Source of the DNA: Ophiodon elongatus
Lineage: Eukaryota > Chordata > Actinopteri > Perciformes > Hexagrammidae
Assembly: GCA_016806645.1 (NCBI GenBank)
Contig: JACSYO010000535.1
Location: forward strand, 1,971,501 to 2,035,500
Length of the DNA: 64,000 nt
Direction: 5' to 3'
The notes under the pieces are model-generated. The model had not been told where the DNA came from. It searched no databases and worked only from the letters and a program-made list of their open reading frames with translations. The first letter of the stretch is position 1, and each line of letters opens with the position of its first letter. The position numbers and the translations under genes were made by a program. This document shows positions 48,119 to 61,905 of the stretch, piece after piece.

Positions 48119-51100
48119 GGTTGGAGAGAGAGAGGCAAGTGTGCTGTGTGGATTCTGTTGCAGGGAGTAGCGTGGTTGTGTAGTTGTGTGAGTGGACTTA
48201 TTGTTAACAGACTTGATAGCCTAGTTGATTGTCTTGGCTTGACTCCATGAAATCTTGTTGCGCAATGAGTCTGTGTAGACTTCAGCATAACGCTGGAGCA
48301 CTAGGTTAGGGGAACACCGCGATTGCCACCGGGTATTTTGCACACTGTCCAGCAGTGTTTTTCCCAATAGAAAACAATACTGAGCTTTCAGTATTTATCT
48401 ACCTCATTATGTCCAGTGAAGCAGGACCAATCAAACATTTTTGTGGTGATCAATATAGAGTAATTATTTACATTTGCCTTTTCTCCAGGTAATTGTGAGT
48501 GTGAAATGTTGATGCTTTTAGAACAAATATGGCTCAGTTATGTTTACTCGCTAACAATGCAGAAGAGATTGTTTTTGTGATCATAATGATCTCAGCAGTG
48601 TACATTTCTCACAGACTAACACAGCATGTGGTATATTTATTTGCTACTCTGGAATGTGTTTTTTGTGTCTGCAGCTGGTAATCCTGGAAACAAACTTCTA
48701 TAATCACATTATCTAACTCACAAGTCTGCACCTTCTCCATGTTCTTGTGTTGTGGTTGTTATGTTGCACTACAAATGGAGGAGGTGATGACTGTGCGTGT
48801 ATATGTAACATGTACCCTCCCCTCCCCCCAAGAGAGGTTTATATTTGGACTTTGTCTCCCAAAATATACTGAGCAAGAACTGAGTCTTTACAGTAAAATT
48901 ATTTAGTCAGTAAACAGGATGTTACAACAGCTGTCCTAATCAATTTGTCTCTACCATCTTGTACGGCTGGCATAATCCATAGAAATCCTTTATAATGGTA
49001 GATCCGGTGCCCTGAGTTTGGTCAGTCTGAGTTAAGCTTGTGAACGGTGAATGAAAAAAGCCAACATCAAAAGAACTCCGGGCCTGTGATTCACCATGGC
49101 AACAGATAAATAAAAGGCAGAACCTCCATCTATATTAGATCCGCTTTCATCTGACGGGGACAAAACACAGAAGCCAAGGGAGGATGAATAATATAGTTGA
49201 ATATTTAAAAAATAAATGGATCATTAGACATTATTGTAAGCTCACAATCTGATCCAGTAAGAATGTGTTTGGTGATTTAAAAGCTAAAATGCAGTGGATT
49301 TTGAATGTTAGACATATATTTGTATCTTGGCTAAACATCATTCAGTGGTTTTATTTCAGCTACTTTAAGAAATGTAGTAAAGTTAAACACCATAACTTAA
49401 ATACTGTTAAAACATGTTAATTACACGCAGCCTATTTAAGTCACCCAGAAATATTAATGTCATCAGTGACAACTGACATCAACTGAGTGCATAAAGACAC
49501 AGCGTTATATATTTAGAGTCTTTACTAAACCTGCTTTCTTGAACAGGGCTCAGTTCATTCTGTGAAGAACATATGTTTTTCTTAATTGATGCATATGAGA
49601 TGCAGGTCAAACACATAATGAAATTAGTTTGACAAAACCACCTGTTTGATTTTTCTTCGGTTGATGGAGTTTACGTGTTGTCTTCTAAGCGATAGAGCTG
49701 CTGACACACAGACTCAGAGTATGTTATGACTTCATCCAAAGCACCGCAAGGACTTGTCCACACTAACCGGCTGTACTTCGTTCCACAGTCTCTTATTTAA
49801 CATTTATATCTGCAGTACACCTTCGAGCCATGTGAGGGATCCTGAATGTTCGTATCGTTCTGATAATTGTAGCCTAATTATAACATTGAATCTAATATGA
49901 AAGGATAGCGTATATTCTGTTTAACTGATGAGAGGAAAAAACAAGAGCCTGTTTACTCTGCCTATATGCATTTATTCGGTCTCATTTATATAGTATTTAA
50001 CATGTGTATATGTTTTCAATGAATATGAAACAGGCAGGTCAAGTATTTCAGAGAACAAAACACTATGATTATCTAACGTCAGTTTGTTTTAGTGGGAGTT
50101 TTATCATTTATCCAGGTCATAAAAAAGAAAATACTTCCTTGTGTCATATGCAAGGATATCGTATAGTCTGCCAGAATTAGCACCAACAATTGCATCTTGA
50201 TTCGGATGACCCAGGACCAAAGAGAAAGGATTCATATACAAAACCAGGCAACACATTTTCCATATCTTGCAAAATTATAATTATAATTGTGACTGTGTTG
50301 GGATTCAATTTATACTTTTCTTGGGAGAGATTAGCAAACGGTGCAGGATTTTAAATTGCAAAAGTCTAGCACGGGTTGATATCATCTTTCTCAGGTCCTG
50401 TATCACATCCCATTTATCTTCATCAACGATAACACCAAGTATCACCAAGTGTCTGTGCCGAAGAAGTTATTTATCAAATGTACGTCTCTTCAAAATGACT
50501 TGTATACCTATTCGAGATAATTGAAGGTAATGCAAAAATGGCAGTAAAAAATTGTCAGGATGGTTCATTTACACACAAATTCGTGATTTATAGATGAGGC
50601 CTCCCGTGAAGTGGGTCCCACTGGTTTGTCATTTAAAAAAAGTTGGTCCAAACTTTTTTGGGAACCACTTTCCTAGACAATATACCATGAAATACTAAAG
50701 TAGTAACTCGTATTTGTATAAATACTTGTTTGTCATGTTGTAAGGGTGTATTTTATTTTATTGCTCAATATTTAGTTGTTTATATTCTTTGCTGATCAGT
50801 GTAGTTTTATCATCAGTGTTAAGTTATAAAGTGCATGAGACTCCAGAACAACTGATTGTATATTGGATTAGATTCATTTTTCTCCGAAGGATATTTGTTT
50901 GCACAGCCAGTACACAGAAACATACAGATCAGATATAAAACAAAAAATATGTTCAGTGTTATCATTTTTGTTACATTTCGAGTGATATTGTTGCAAACTA
51001 AAAACGCCTTTTAAATAAACAGCATCTGTAATTGATGTGATAAACTATCTTGTGTGTCACAGGCACCCAATTATATATTGGAGAACGCTTTAACGTTTAA

Positions 51101-52426
51101 AGTAACTCGGTGGGTTGAAGGTTAAGATTGAAAGATGCAAGCTTTATGGTGTTTTGGATTGCTAAGAGCAGAGGGTCATCCAAGATCACCAGAGGTTAAG
51201 TTTAACTTGGCGTACAGGCAGTGAAACTTGTCAGAGATTTGGACCATCTGATATACCATATAAACACTCCAATGTTGACATGCGATTAAAGGGAAAATCC
51301 AACTACAAGACGTTGCTATTTTTAAATGAAATGACGAGCTGCTTTTGTAAGTACATTTCTCTTATTTCCATGGACGGCCCCTCATAAACTGAACAGTGAC
51401 AGTAAAACTAATGTACAAGCTAATGATAGAGATGTACATGATTAAATTGAAATGTTTAGTTGTCAACACTATTCTCTGAGCTCTTTTAAGGGTATTTAAA
51501 AGATACACAAATGCAATAAGCAAACCAAAAAATTATGTATTATTAGAAAACTAATAAAAAGAGTGTTGGCATATAAAAAGGAATATTGTTGTCAAATGTA
51601 GTGCAAAATGTGACTTTCCCTTCGCGCTTCACAACTGCCATTCTCTTAACTTTCTGTACAAGACAAACTTAAGCTGTTGCTCCCATGAGAAGCAGCTATA
51701 ATATCTTCTCCACCGCTCCTTTTCCATCAAATGGTTCCAGGCTGAAAGATCAGGAACTAAAATCAGAAACCTTTCCTTTAACTTCAGTAACCGTGTCCTC
51801 CTCGGGACACACAGGACCTGATTACACTGTAAATAAACCTGTGCAGATGTTGCAGCCACAAGTTTGTGTTTGACCAATTGGCCACTTTCAGCACCACCAA
51901 CTCCCTGATAAATCCTGGGCCATTGGAAAGCAGGGACTTGGTGATAACAGGGCGTTCTACATGGGTCAACCTCACTCAAATTGCAACAAAAACAAACTCA
52001 ACGGATGTTGTGTTCTGAATGAGCGATTAAAAGGAATTGTATAAAGGGACGGTTTTGAAAATCGCTGAGATATGATATGACCAAAAAGGCCTTTTCAGTC
52101 ATATTTCAGGTACCATACAAGCCGACATTGTTGAAAAATAAACTATGAAAGAGTTGAATGATGAGTGTCGGTTGTTGTAGTAACCGGATGTGAAGTACTT
52201 GTCTGGAAAAAACATCTCCTGGCTCTGATGTCCAATCAAACGTCTGCAGTATCCACGGTCACATTTTTCAGGAGGTGCGCGGCGTGTCACTGCAGCTCTC
52301 AGCTCCACAAAACACCTCTGCAGCTCTGCGCAAGCTTTGCTGCAGAAGTTGCTTTTCGTGGTTATAAATAGAACTTTCGGCCACTATATAAGAAGAGAAC
52401 TTTAGGGGAGTGGAGGGAGGGTCAAT
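48117..52426. other. Intergenic, no gene recognised
   Basis: About 4.3 kb of AT-rich sequence. No exon, RNA gene or defined repeat can be supported. Confidence 0.5.

Positions 52427-52479
<53 letters not shown>
52427..52479. repeat. (GA)n microsatellite
   Basis: Purine-only GA run of about 26 units with one AAA interruption; read as LSLSLS on the other strand. Confidence 0.9.
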
Positions 52480-52480
<1 letters not shown>

Positions 52481-54806
52481 CTTGTAAACAGCTGTTTCCA
52501 TACGCCCTCCCCCAGCTAATTTTGATAATTTGTAGAGCATGAAATCACACACCACAAGCTCCTGACTCTTTGGGTGGGCACGGCAGCTCTGTGGGGGGGC
52601 GAGGCCTCCTGGGGCCCACCCATAACACCGAGCTGGTCCTGTTCTACACAAGTCTCGTCTGATTCTACCCACATTTTGCTTTAGGGGTGTGAACTTGATC
52701 ACGGAAATACATTTACAGGCACCAAATATATTCAGTTTTTCACTGAAAAGACAATATTCCTAACAAGCTACTTACATGGCAATTGAAAATTAATATGTCA
52801 CTAATAGTCCCGTTTACATGCAGCCGTGCATATATTGGTTAACGTAAAACAACCTCATGCTGCATCCTCATCACCCGGGCCAGTGAATTCCACGTCGACG
52901 CCATTCTCCGCTGTGTTTGACAGAGGGCAATGCCCTAACACGTTGTTTATCATGTCAAAATATTTAAAAGTGAAATGGTAGGAAGCACTTGTGCCATTTG
53001 ATTCTCTGCGTAAAATGTATTTTTTTACAGCCTCCCACTTTCATTGCTTCAACCATCTTCCAGAAATGTGGGCTTTTCTTTTGGGCTTGCATCTCTACTC
53101 CAGTGTTGCAAACTATTTGCTAGTTGGTTTGTGTACGATGTACAGAGCTGGTCATAAACAGGACAGAGGCCGTATGTCACAAAGTTCCATAAAATCACCA
53201 TTGAGATGCATATTCTGGACACGCTGTATACATGTCCAAAGAATGCTCCTAAAACCCGAATAATATCACATATCCCGCACGTCTGAAACAGAAAATGCTT
53301 AATTCAGAATATCTAAACTGAATAGGATGTTTACATGAGACATATCAATTATAGTGAAATATAAGTGTATAGTACTTCATTTTTATAATGTACTTGCTTC
53401 CATTAGTTTTTTGTATGTTTTATGAATCATGAAGAATGTATATAGAGTATTTTGTAAATACAAAATTACTCCACTCTAAAATATCTTTTACATTTGAATT
53501 TTTTCAGCCCTGTCAAATATACCAATAACAAAATAACTAAAAAGTAAATATATTTCAAATTAGGGCTGTCGCGGTGAAGGAATGTCCGCTGTGAGGATGA
53601 TTGGCTCAACAGCACTGTATATTTGCCTTTTTCTTTTTCAAATGACTTCCTTTAACCAAATTGTTGTGCTATATAAATGCACTTTGTTAGGTTATCATTA
53701 GGTATATTGTTCTTTTTAAATGACAAAGATGACCATACTTTTATTGTTAACTGCAGAACACAGAAGGGAAATGAGGCGCAGGTTTTTTTAAGATGAGATG
53801 CTTTGGTTGCATCAGTTGCTGTGATACGGAATATCTGTAGAAGTCAAAATGACGGCACAAGGTAGAGCCCTTCCTCTGAAAGCATGTAGGGGAGAGAGGA
53901 TGGAGCTGCTGGATGGGTATTTATTTCTCCGTAGTTGAGGTTCAGCTCTTACGTATACACTTAGTATGTGACTGTTGGTCTTTGTGGTATTATATATTAT
54001 TATATATTCTAGGACAATATATCGTTCAATAACATGAGTAATGGCGACAAGCTTTATTATTACTTGACTAAATAAAGGCATTTATTCTATATATTAAACA
54101 TTAGGGGTAAGAGCTCTGCTGTCACAATAAAAATGATGACAGACGCCATCGAGGATGTCAGTGTGTGACTGATAGCTGTCCCATATGAACCGGGAATTAA
54201 ACAAACAAACACTTTCAGGAGCTTGAGGCACTTAGTGGCTGTTATCATAATTTAAAAACAAATATATGTACACTCATAATAAAGTGGAAGCAAAGAAATG
54301 GGAGATTTCCAATGGGAGCGGCTGATGTATAATGAGCTGGGCTGTTTCCAGATCCTCATGACTGAAGTGCCCACTCAATACATGAAGAGTGAGCCAGACT
54401 TGCAGCAAGTCAATGGACCCAATTATATGAATTAATTTTTTATTGTTTAGTCTATGCAGGATCCAAACAAATATATAATTATAAATATATCCATGTCAAA
54501 GAGCTTGACTGGACCCTGTGTTGGCTCGCCACAGAAGGAAGTGCTTAATAGAACAAATTAGGAGAAAACACAAAGTAGTCAGAGAAAACATTAGTGGGTA
54601 ATGAACTGCAGCATGTTTTTCATTAGATCTTTAATTTATAGACCCATTTTTTGTTAGATAATGTACGTGTGAGCGATTGACAAAGAAACAATTCTGTTTT
54701 TGAGCTGTTTCTGTTGCTATCCGTTCGTCAGACAGTCCTCACACTGCATCCCAAAGCAATTAACACCTCAGGGCGATTACTTTCGTCCTTGCATTAGTTA
54801 ACTCAT

Positions 54807-54808
<2 letters not shown>
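52480..54808. other. Intergenic, nothing recognised
   Basis: About 2.3 kb. A decayed 'agggctgtcgcggtgaaggaat' repeat start lies at about 53562-53585; otherwise nothing is supported. Confidence 0.45.

Positions 54809-54892
<84 letters not shown>
54809..54892. repeat. (CA)n microsatellite
   Basis: About 42 uninterrupted CA units, the longest perfect dinucleotide run in the window. Confidence 0.95.
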
Positions 54893-54894
<2 letters not shown>

Positions 54895-57800
54895 TGTGCC
54901 AGCATGCCATTTGGTAGCAGAGCTGCTATCTTCTCTCTGTTTTAATTACTGTCATTACAGGAAATAGTGCAGACGAGCATTTGTGTTGTTTTTTTTTTTT
55001 CCCACTTTACTTCTTTCCCTCAGACAAGCAGCATTCAGGGGAGCTGTTCCCAGGCCTGGGCGCCTCGCTAAATCATCAGTCATATTCAGCACTGTTGAGC
55101 ATTGCCTTGACAGCAAGAGGGCCATAGATTTGCAGCATTATGTTATCACAGTCAGACTATATCTGCTTTAAAGAATTAAGGCTTGACAGCAAGAAAAATG
55201 TCAAACATTTTACATTTTGTCATTTCCCAGAACGTTGTATATGTGAGCGTGCTTTCGAGAAGATTAGATACAGCATTCAAAACAGTGGAGCTGCTTTTAC
55301 AGCCTACGCTTGCTCGTCACAGTTTGAAGCTGGTCAGTTAGTTTTCAGTTCGCTGATCTTAAAAGCATATCTCGTTATCGGTGTCAACTGTCTACTAGAC
55401 CACTTTTAAAGAGTGTTTTTCACTTCTACAGGACAGTTGATGGTAAAGAGGCCTACAGGTGACAGGAGGTGAGGGAAGGGTGTGACATGCAACAATCAAA
55501 CCAAATGGGGTTATATGGTAGGCACCGTAACCATGGGGGCATTGTGGCGCAGTCGCCGGAAAAATGGCATCCGATGAAATCTGTTGGAAAAAAAATACAT
55601 AGAAATATGTTAATTATTAAGTATCTGTCATATGGGTTTCCACCAGTGCAATGCAATCTTGGTGGCACGCCTGGCCTAACCATATGGTAATTTATTTTTA
55701 TTTAATTTTTTAAAACTTAAATGTGTAGCAACAAGTAGCAAACTTTTTAAGGGAATAACTGTGTGCCGAACGTTAGCAGTAACGTTGTAGCTATAAATGT
55801 AGCAGTGCAGTGTGTGTGTACAGTTTAGGCTATTTCACGGTGAATAAATGCTGCAACTCTTCAAGACCCAAGCCGAGTTCCCATGTCTTGCTGTCCACCT
55901 GCGGATTGAAGTGAAAGAGATTAGTCCCTAAATTTGCAACTTTGGCCCATGCAGGTTCACTTAAGGCGGACTGACCTTTTTTAATTTCTTGAATATCAGA
56001 ATAAGCCTTTCAAAATCCACCTTGTCTATTGTCTGTAATTGTAGAATATAAACTAATATTAGGAAAAATTCAAATTGACAGAAATCATATCTATGGCACT
56101 GATGAAGTCTTTCATGTTATTGTTTCTTTATCATATCAATCTCTTGAAAAGATGATTTTACATATATACAAATGACAGCTGTTCAGCTGCAACTCAGCGG
56201 TGTGATTTATAAGCCATGTTTCACACTGTTCTGTACTTCGGGAACACACCAGACTTTGAGACTTTGGAGCAGTTGGTGGTAGAAAAATATTAAACAAATC
56301 TTCAGCATCAACATCGACGTTCCCTTCAATGCCCTCCTGGGTAATTTCAATCTTTCAATCTCTTAATGAGATCAAATTGGACTTGTTTCCATTTGTTTCA
56401 CATTAGGGTTTCCTATTTGTTGTGTGCATGGGTTGCCATCAAATATACAGAGCAAATTGCAGTCGATGTTTCATGATTTATTATCCTTTTATCAATGCTG
56501 ATGGTGGCAGACAAAGGGACTTTTAAATGATTTTGTTGCATTTTAACAATTTAAAGAACTGTAATCATTTTCATTAACAAGAAATAAATAAATTGAAATA
56601 TATTGTTAGATACTAAGGGAAGTAGGGCTGCCGCTTCTTAGTCGATTAGTCAACTAAAGGAGTTTGCTACTTGTATCACACATTTTAGTTTTAAAAATAT
56701 CTTAAAAATGCCAAGACTTTTCAATAATTTAATCATATTTATTTAATCTTTATCTAGACAGTTAATCTTATCAAAAGAAACCTGATAAAACTTGGGGGCT
56801 ACAGGGGATATTGGGTGGCAACAAAGTAACTTTTTGTGGCCATGGGTCATCGGATCATAGTTAATGTTGAACCCTGTACTCAATCAAATACAACCCTTCA
56901 AAAATGAGTCCTTTTATAAGTCATCATTTTAACATGAGCCCAGACAAGTGCATTTATTAAACATTCATAATAGTTTCTGAAGCATTTTACATTGTGTGGT
57001 AACCAAGAGATATTTCAAATGTAAGATAAGCACGATTTATTATCACAGCTAATGATAATCATCAAATCAATTGGCTATTTATCAGAATTTGGCATGTTTT
57101 GTTGTCCAGCAACTCTCTACTCAACCTAAGTTTTCTTTTGTATTTACAGTATTTATGATGATGCATTCACCCCATTTCCCTTTACGCTATTAAATATATA
57201 TGGTCTAGTGTTAAACCATTTTTCATTCCAATAAGAGGCGGTAAAATGCAAAAATCACCTCTTTTTCTTATCAAGCCGTCTGGTGAAATGGGTATTTTGC
57301 GAAATCTTTTATTCATAAGATCGTTTCGAGAGCTTCTTGTTTAAGTCGACTCTGGAGTAAAAAATGTTCTGAACAGAAAAACACCATGTTACCATAAGAC
57401 CTGTGTTTATAGCTCCCATTGATGAAAGAGTCAGACAAGACATACTGCAGACTCTTAGTATAAGCTGTCATTTGAAATCCACAGACTTGCCAGAATAAAC
57501 AGCAATACAATAGAAGCTCATACAACATCATCCCTCATTCGCAGTCGCTCCCCCTCTGCTCCTATTGGCAGCAGTGTTTATTATGAGAAAGGAGGTGAAA
57601 AAGAGCAGAAAAGAGTTTTGACAGATGTAAGAAATGGTTCGCACAAGATGTGTATATCTCAAGGGATATTGTGCTTCTAAGACGAATTTAATTGTTAAGG
57701 AGAAGCCAGCAATTTGTCCAAATCTCTTTTTTGTTTCATGACTTGTTAATATCTGAAGCCATAAACGGAGAGTGCGCAGTAAACCTGGATGCTCCACGGG

Positions 57801-58240
57801 GATACATCATTTAGATTTTTACTGTGATGTGATACTGTCTCTGTTTTGGTTCATATGTTGGAGAAGAAACTATATCCATTTGCGTCCGTAAAAAAAAGCT
57901 ATCTCACTTTCCTGTCTCAAACAAGAAACTCAGTTGTTTTTTAAATAGTTCCAGTGTGTCTTTAGTGGAAGCATTCTTTTAGCCTAATTGAAATGCCACA
58001 GGCGTCCGTGAGAAACTCCCATCAGACTCGAGGCCAAGTCAGCTGCATAGTTGCAGCTAAAGTGTCTCCAAGGTGATTGCGGTGTAACTATAAAGAAGTG
58101 CCTTCATGTTTTTACCCCATCTATAGGGTGCAGCACAATGCAGCGGAGCCGCGAGGCTGATTGCGTAACTTGTCATGGGTCGTTGGTGTCTGGTCCCATG
58201 CTGATACATTTTACGAGGGACACATAAAGCAGGAACTAAA
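54893..58240. other. Intergenic, no gene recognised
   Basis: About 3.3 kb. 55.75-55.93 kb, with GTGAATAAATGCTGCAACTC and CTTGCTGTCC, vaguely resembles the end of a retroviral-type LTR, but no boundaries were found. An 'agggctgccgct' repeat start with GTCGATTAGTCAACTAA lies at 56622-56660. Confidence 0.45.
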
Positions 58241-58264
58241 TGTGTGTGTGTGTGTGTGTGTGTG
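58241..58264. repeat. (TG)n microsatellite
   Basis: About 12 TG units. Confidence 0.85.
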
Positions 58265-58419
58265 GGCGGAGGGCTCATTGGATCCATGAAAGTCTCTGCT
58301 TTATACTCAGTCATACTCAACCTATGCAATTCCAAACTGTTTTGGGGCTCCGTTATGCAGAAATAGTCAAATACAACATTTTAGAATAGCGATGGCGAAA
58401 GTGCAAAACTTCCTATCTG

Positions 58420-58421
<2 letters not shown>

Positions 58422-58503
<82 letters not shown>

Positions 58504-58527
58504 AAAAAAAATTATATATATATATTT
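58422..58527. repeat. Compound (TG)n(TA)n microsatellite
   Basis: About 32 TG units followed by TA units, an A-run and more TA. Confidence 0.9.
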
Positions 58528-58799
58528 TTTTATTATTATGTATTGGGTATCCTTAACAAATAGCATTATGCAATTCTCTAAATTTTTCAGATAGGAGGTT
58601 TTGCCCTTCGGCCATCGAAGGTGAAATCGACATATTTATACTGCATGCAAAAAAACTACTTTGTTTTTGCTCCAAACAGCTTAGGATTAGCATCACGGAT
58701 AATTTTTTATCCTCGTACCACAGTGTTGTGCAACAAAATTAACTTTGTAGTCCCATTTTGCAACATAAGAAAAACAAACAAACAAAACAATTTTGTATG

Positions 58800-59400
58800 T
58801 GGAGGGAGAATTACGGAGTCTCACAGCCTAAAGAAAGAAGCTGCTCTGTAGTCTGGTGGTACAGCAGCTGATACTAATGTATCTCTTGCCAGACAGCAGC
58901 AGGGTGAACGGGCTGTGGCTGAGTTGTCTATTGTCCTTTAATATCCTTCGAGCTCTTCTCAGGCTCCTCTTGTCAGAAATATCACAGATTCTTGGTATAT
59001 GAGTACCAAAGATGTTGTCGAGCCCTTCTGTCCTGGGCCGTGCACATCCCATACCAGCTTGTGATGTTTCCAGTCGGGATGCTTTCTATTACTCCTCTGT
59101 AAAATAACTTTGCACAGGAGTTTTGCCTTCTAAAGTTTCTTCAAGAAAAACAACCTTTTAATGAGCTTTCTTCACCAGGATGGAGATGTGTGATGACCAT
59201 GTCAGGTTGTCTTTGTCTCCTTTTTTCTAATATCAACAATAAGCTCCTTGGTTTTACTAACGTTGAGCTTTAGGTCGTTCTCTGAGCACCACTCTGCAAG
59301 ATTGTTGATATCCTTACTCTATGAAGTCTGATTGTGGTTTGTAATCCGGCCGATGGCGTTAGCGTCATCCGCAAACTTCACAACAAACAGTTATTTTCAT
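58800..59400 (-). mobile_element. LINE reverse-transcriptase relic (Rex-like non-LTR retrotransposon)
   Basis: On the minus strand it begins LFVVKFADDANAIGRI, containing the FADD reverse-transcriptase active-site box (about 59360-59400). It continues AEWCSENDLKLNVSKTKELI, later SLRRARRILKDNRQLSHSPF and TLLLSGKRYISISCCTTRL, then QSSFF. This order is that of the C-terminal third of ORF2 in Rex1/Rex3-like fish LINEs. Stop codons and frameshifts separate the blocks and the 5' part is missing. It is dead. Exact family uncertain. Confidence 0.8.
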
Positions 59401-59690
59401 GTTTGTAAAGGGGAGACTCGTGGGTACCCCTAGAACCTATTTTCATTCAGATTTCTTGAGTCGCGAGGTCAAGAGATCCCATTGAAAATGACCATGCCAG
59501 TTTCCCCCCCCGCTATTTTCTAGCTTAACTTCCTAACCCCTCTCAACAAGCTAACATGACAAAGTAACAATGAAGGCTTTAGGTCATCTAGTTCCATGAG
59601 ATACCAATATATTCACTCCAGCTTTAAAACTGAGCCGCTACAGCCTCTGAAAGACCGTAATGTGGGCCGGGGTCGCAGGTCTTGGGTCTC

Positions 59691-60369
59691 TTAAAGGAAC
59701 AGTGTGTAACATTTAGGGGGGTTTATTTGAAGATATTGAATATAATATTTTAAAACTACAGAACCAGTCAAAAGTTTGGACACACCTTCTCATGTGTCCA
59801 AACCTTTGACTGGTTCTGTATGTTTTAATCCAAGAATCGTTATGTTTTCCTGAGCTTAGAAAAAGGCATTTATATTTACCTAGGGAGCAGGTCGTTTTCC
59901 ACGGAGCCGCCATGTTTTCACAGCAGCCCAGAACAAACACTGGCTCTAGCGAGAGCCTTTTGCATTTAAAGTTATCTGAAGAAAGTGATGCGTTCTGAAA
60001 CCCGGTATTAAACTGGCCTGGTGCTAAATAATTAAAGATTGTAGTATGGCTAGGCCCCGACATTACTGGTGCTTTTCATTAGTACTTTTTAATGTGATGG
60101 TGTCATGTATTATCACGCTGCAGCAAGCATTTGCTCTGCTGTTTCAGTTGGGCTGAGCTCCTCCAACTACGCACACACAAACACACGCATAGGCCGCTGT
60201 GATAAGAGTAGCTCCTAGTTGTACTAAAATCATAAAGATAACTCTCCCTACCTGTAGGCCGTTTTCCAACCCGCTTGGAAAGGGAGGGGCTGAGCTGAGG
60301 GGTATTTAATTGGTTGCAACCTGCCACAAACCACTAGATGCCACTAAAACTTACCCACTGTTCCTTTAA
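59691..60369. mobile_element. 'TTAAAGGAACAGTG' MITE, complete copy
   Basis: Ends TTAAAGGAACAGTGTGTAAC and, inverted, TTAAAGGAACAGTGGGTAAG, both with TTAA. Internal landmarks are GGAGCCGCCATGTTTTC, GCAGCCCAGAACAAACACTGG and CCACTAGATGCCACTAAAAC. About 679 bp, non-coding. Carries a nested insertion at 59757-59820. Confidence 0.75.
59757..59820. mobile_element. Minimal Tc1-like foldback insertion
   Basis: TACAGAACCAGTCAAAAGTT is mirrored with one mismatch by AACCTTTGACTGGTTCTGTA. The 28-bp arms are separated by 8 bases, and a TA lies at each edge. CAGAACCAGTCAAAAGTTTG is a known Tc1-type inverted-repeat end in fish, so this is an element reduced to its two termini. Confidence 0.8.
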
Positions 60370-61815
60370 TCATTTGAATGGAAATTTTGGATGTGTTCAT
60401 TTCTGTTTATCAGTTGCAAATAAGTGGCTTATATAACTGCATTAACTGGGGATCGTTTTAAGCGTTTCCACGTCCCAAAATTCCCCAAAATGAAATTCCA
60501 CAGAAATAAAATGAATGTCTTTAAACTGTATCCTCTCTTTGATGCCTGGAATGTCACCTTTGCCCTCAGGTGAGTTTTTTTCCCACTGACTCTCTGCCCT
60601 CTCCCCCAGCTCCCCATTGTGTTCGTCCATGCAGACGGTGTGTTTCCTTCCTGTCTTTGTGAAGGTTCCTCATATGTATCCAATAAACAGGGATTATTTG
60701 CTTAAGATGCATAATGTTCTCTGTACACGCGACAACTTGAGGAAGAACAAATTTGTGTGTGAAAATTCCTGAAATGCCTCGAGGTAAATCTTTCCCAAGT
60801 ACAGATTCCGTCTCTGACCCCGACTCTGTGGCAGCCGGAACAACCAGCGAGGATGTGAGAATTGACATAACAGTGGCAATGTTTGAGAGGCATTTTAAAT
60901 CAGTGAGAGATTTTATATCCTAATATTTACTCTAAAAATAGCCCACAAAAACGTCACTTTCTGTTTAACAACCTTTTCGATTGAGCCTGGATTTACCCTT
61001 TGACAAGGCGTGCCAGTAAGTTGTGTCCTTTGGCTCTTTTAAAGCCTCCCACCATATTGTTGGACTTGTTACTTTTTGGCCCTGCTGATTTATGTTTCAG
61101 GCAGATATTTTTAGTAACCTTCTATCCATATGTCTGACATGGGAAAAAAATAAATCAGCCCGCCTTTTGTATTTAACAATGACTCAATTACTCCCACTGG
61201 TCTGGCCTGAATGATTTGAGAACTGGGTGGACAACAGCAACAAATAAGCAATCTTTCTCAGTCATGTAACTATTGATTGGGATGTTGTTCGCTTCTATTT
61301 TAGCCAACGGCTGTGTGAGAATAATAAAAAAGGACAGAATTGGATTGGACAAGTCGGAAAGATAGGACAGAAAAGGGCATATTTATGCCTGGACACCATG
61401 ATGTAGAAATCATATTACGACTCTTGAGGGACTGCTACGACTTGCAAGGCGGGGATCAGATAACTTTGCTGATTCAAATAGTTTCGTTTGGTTCAGCTCA
61501 AAGATTTGTAGTCAGTGATGACCATATAGTTAGTTAATTTTTTTTATAAGCTACGAGATCACATCACCGTTTAAATGCACTGAAGCGCAGACATCAGTGA
61601 ACACATCAGCGTTCATACTTCTGTGATGTTTGTCGCTAATTCAAAGTTAAGTTATACATTCAGTTGATCGCTGGTTTAGCTCAAAAATAGGTCTATACAA
61701 GCGCTGTTTAAAAAGTCAACAGCTCAGCAGCCACGACAAAGTAGACAGTTCAGTTTGAAGATTGGACGTTGAAGATTAGTTTGTACATGCACAGAGCATC
61801 TTGAGCAATACCACC
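60370..61815. other. Intergenic, nothing recognised
   Basis: About 1.4 kb. Overlapping open frames near 60429-60893 (-) show no domain. Confidence 0.5.
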
Positions 61816-61905
61816 ACTAGCAAGCTAACTGCTAGCAAGCTAACTGCTAGCAAGCTAACTGCTAGCAAGCTAACTACTAGCAAGCTAACTGCTAGCAAGC
61901 TAACT
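61816..61905. repeat. 15-bp minisatellite, six units
   Basis: Six head-to-tail copies of GCTAGCAAGCTAACT, two of which begin with A instead of G (units 1 and 5); otherwise identical. Confidence 0.97.

Noticed and set aside
51629..51979. 116-codon open frame on -
   Set aside because: No recognisable family; overlapping frames are open on both strands.
55740..55935. Solo LTR
   Set aside because: An AATAAA-like signal and a plausible tail are present, but no TG..CA boundaries or target duplication were found.
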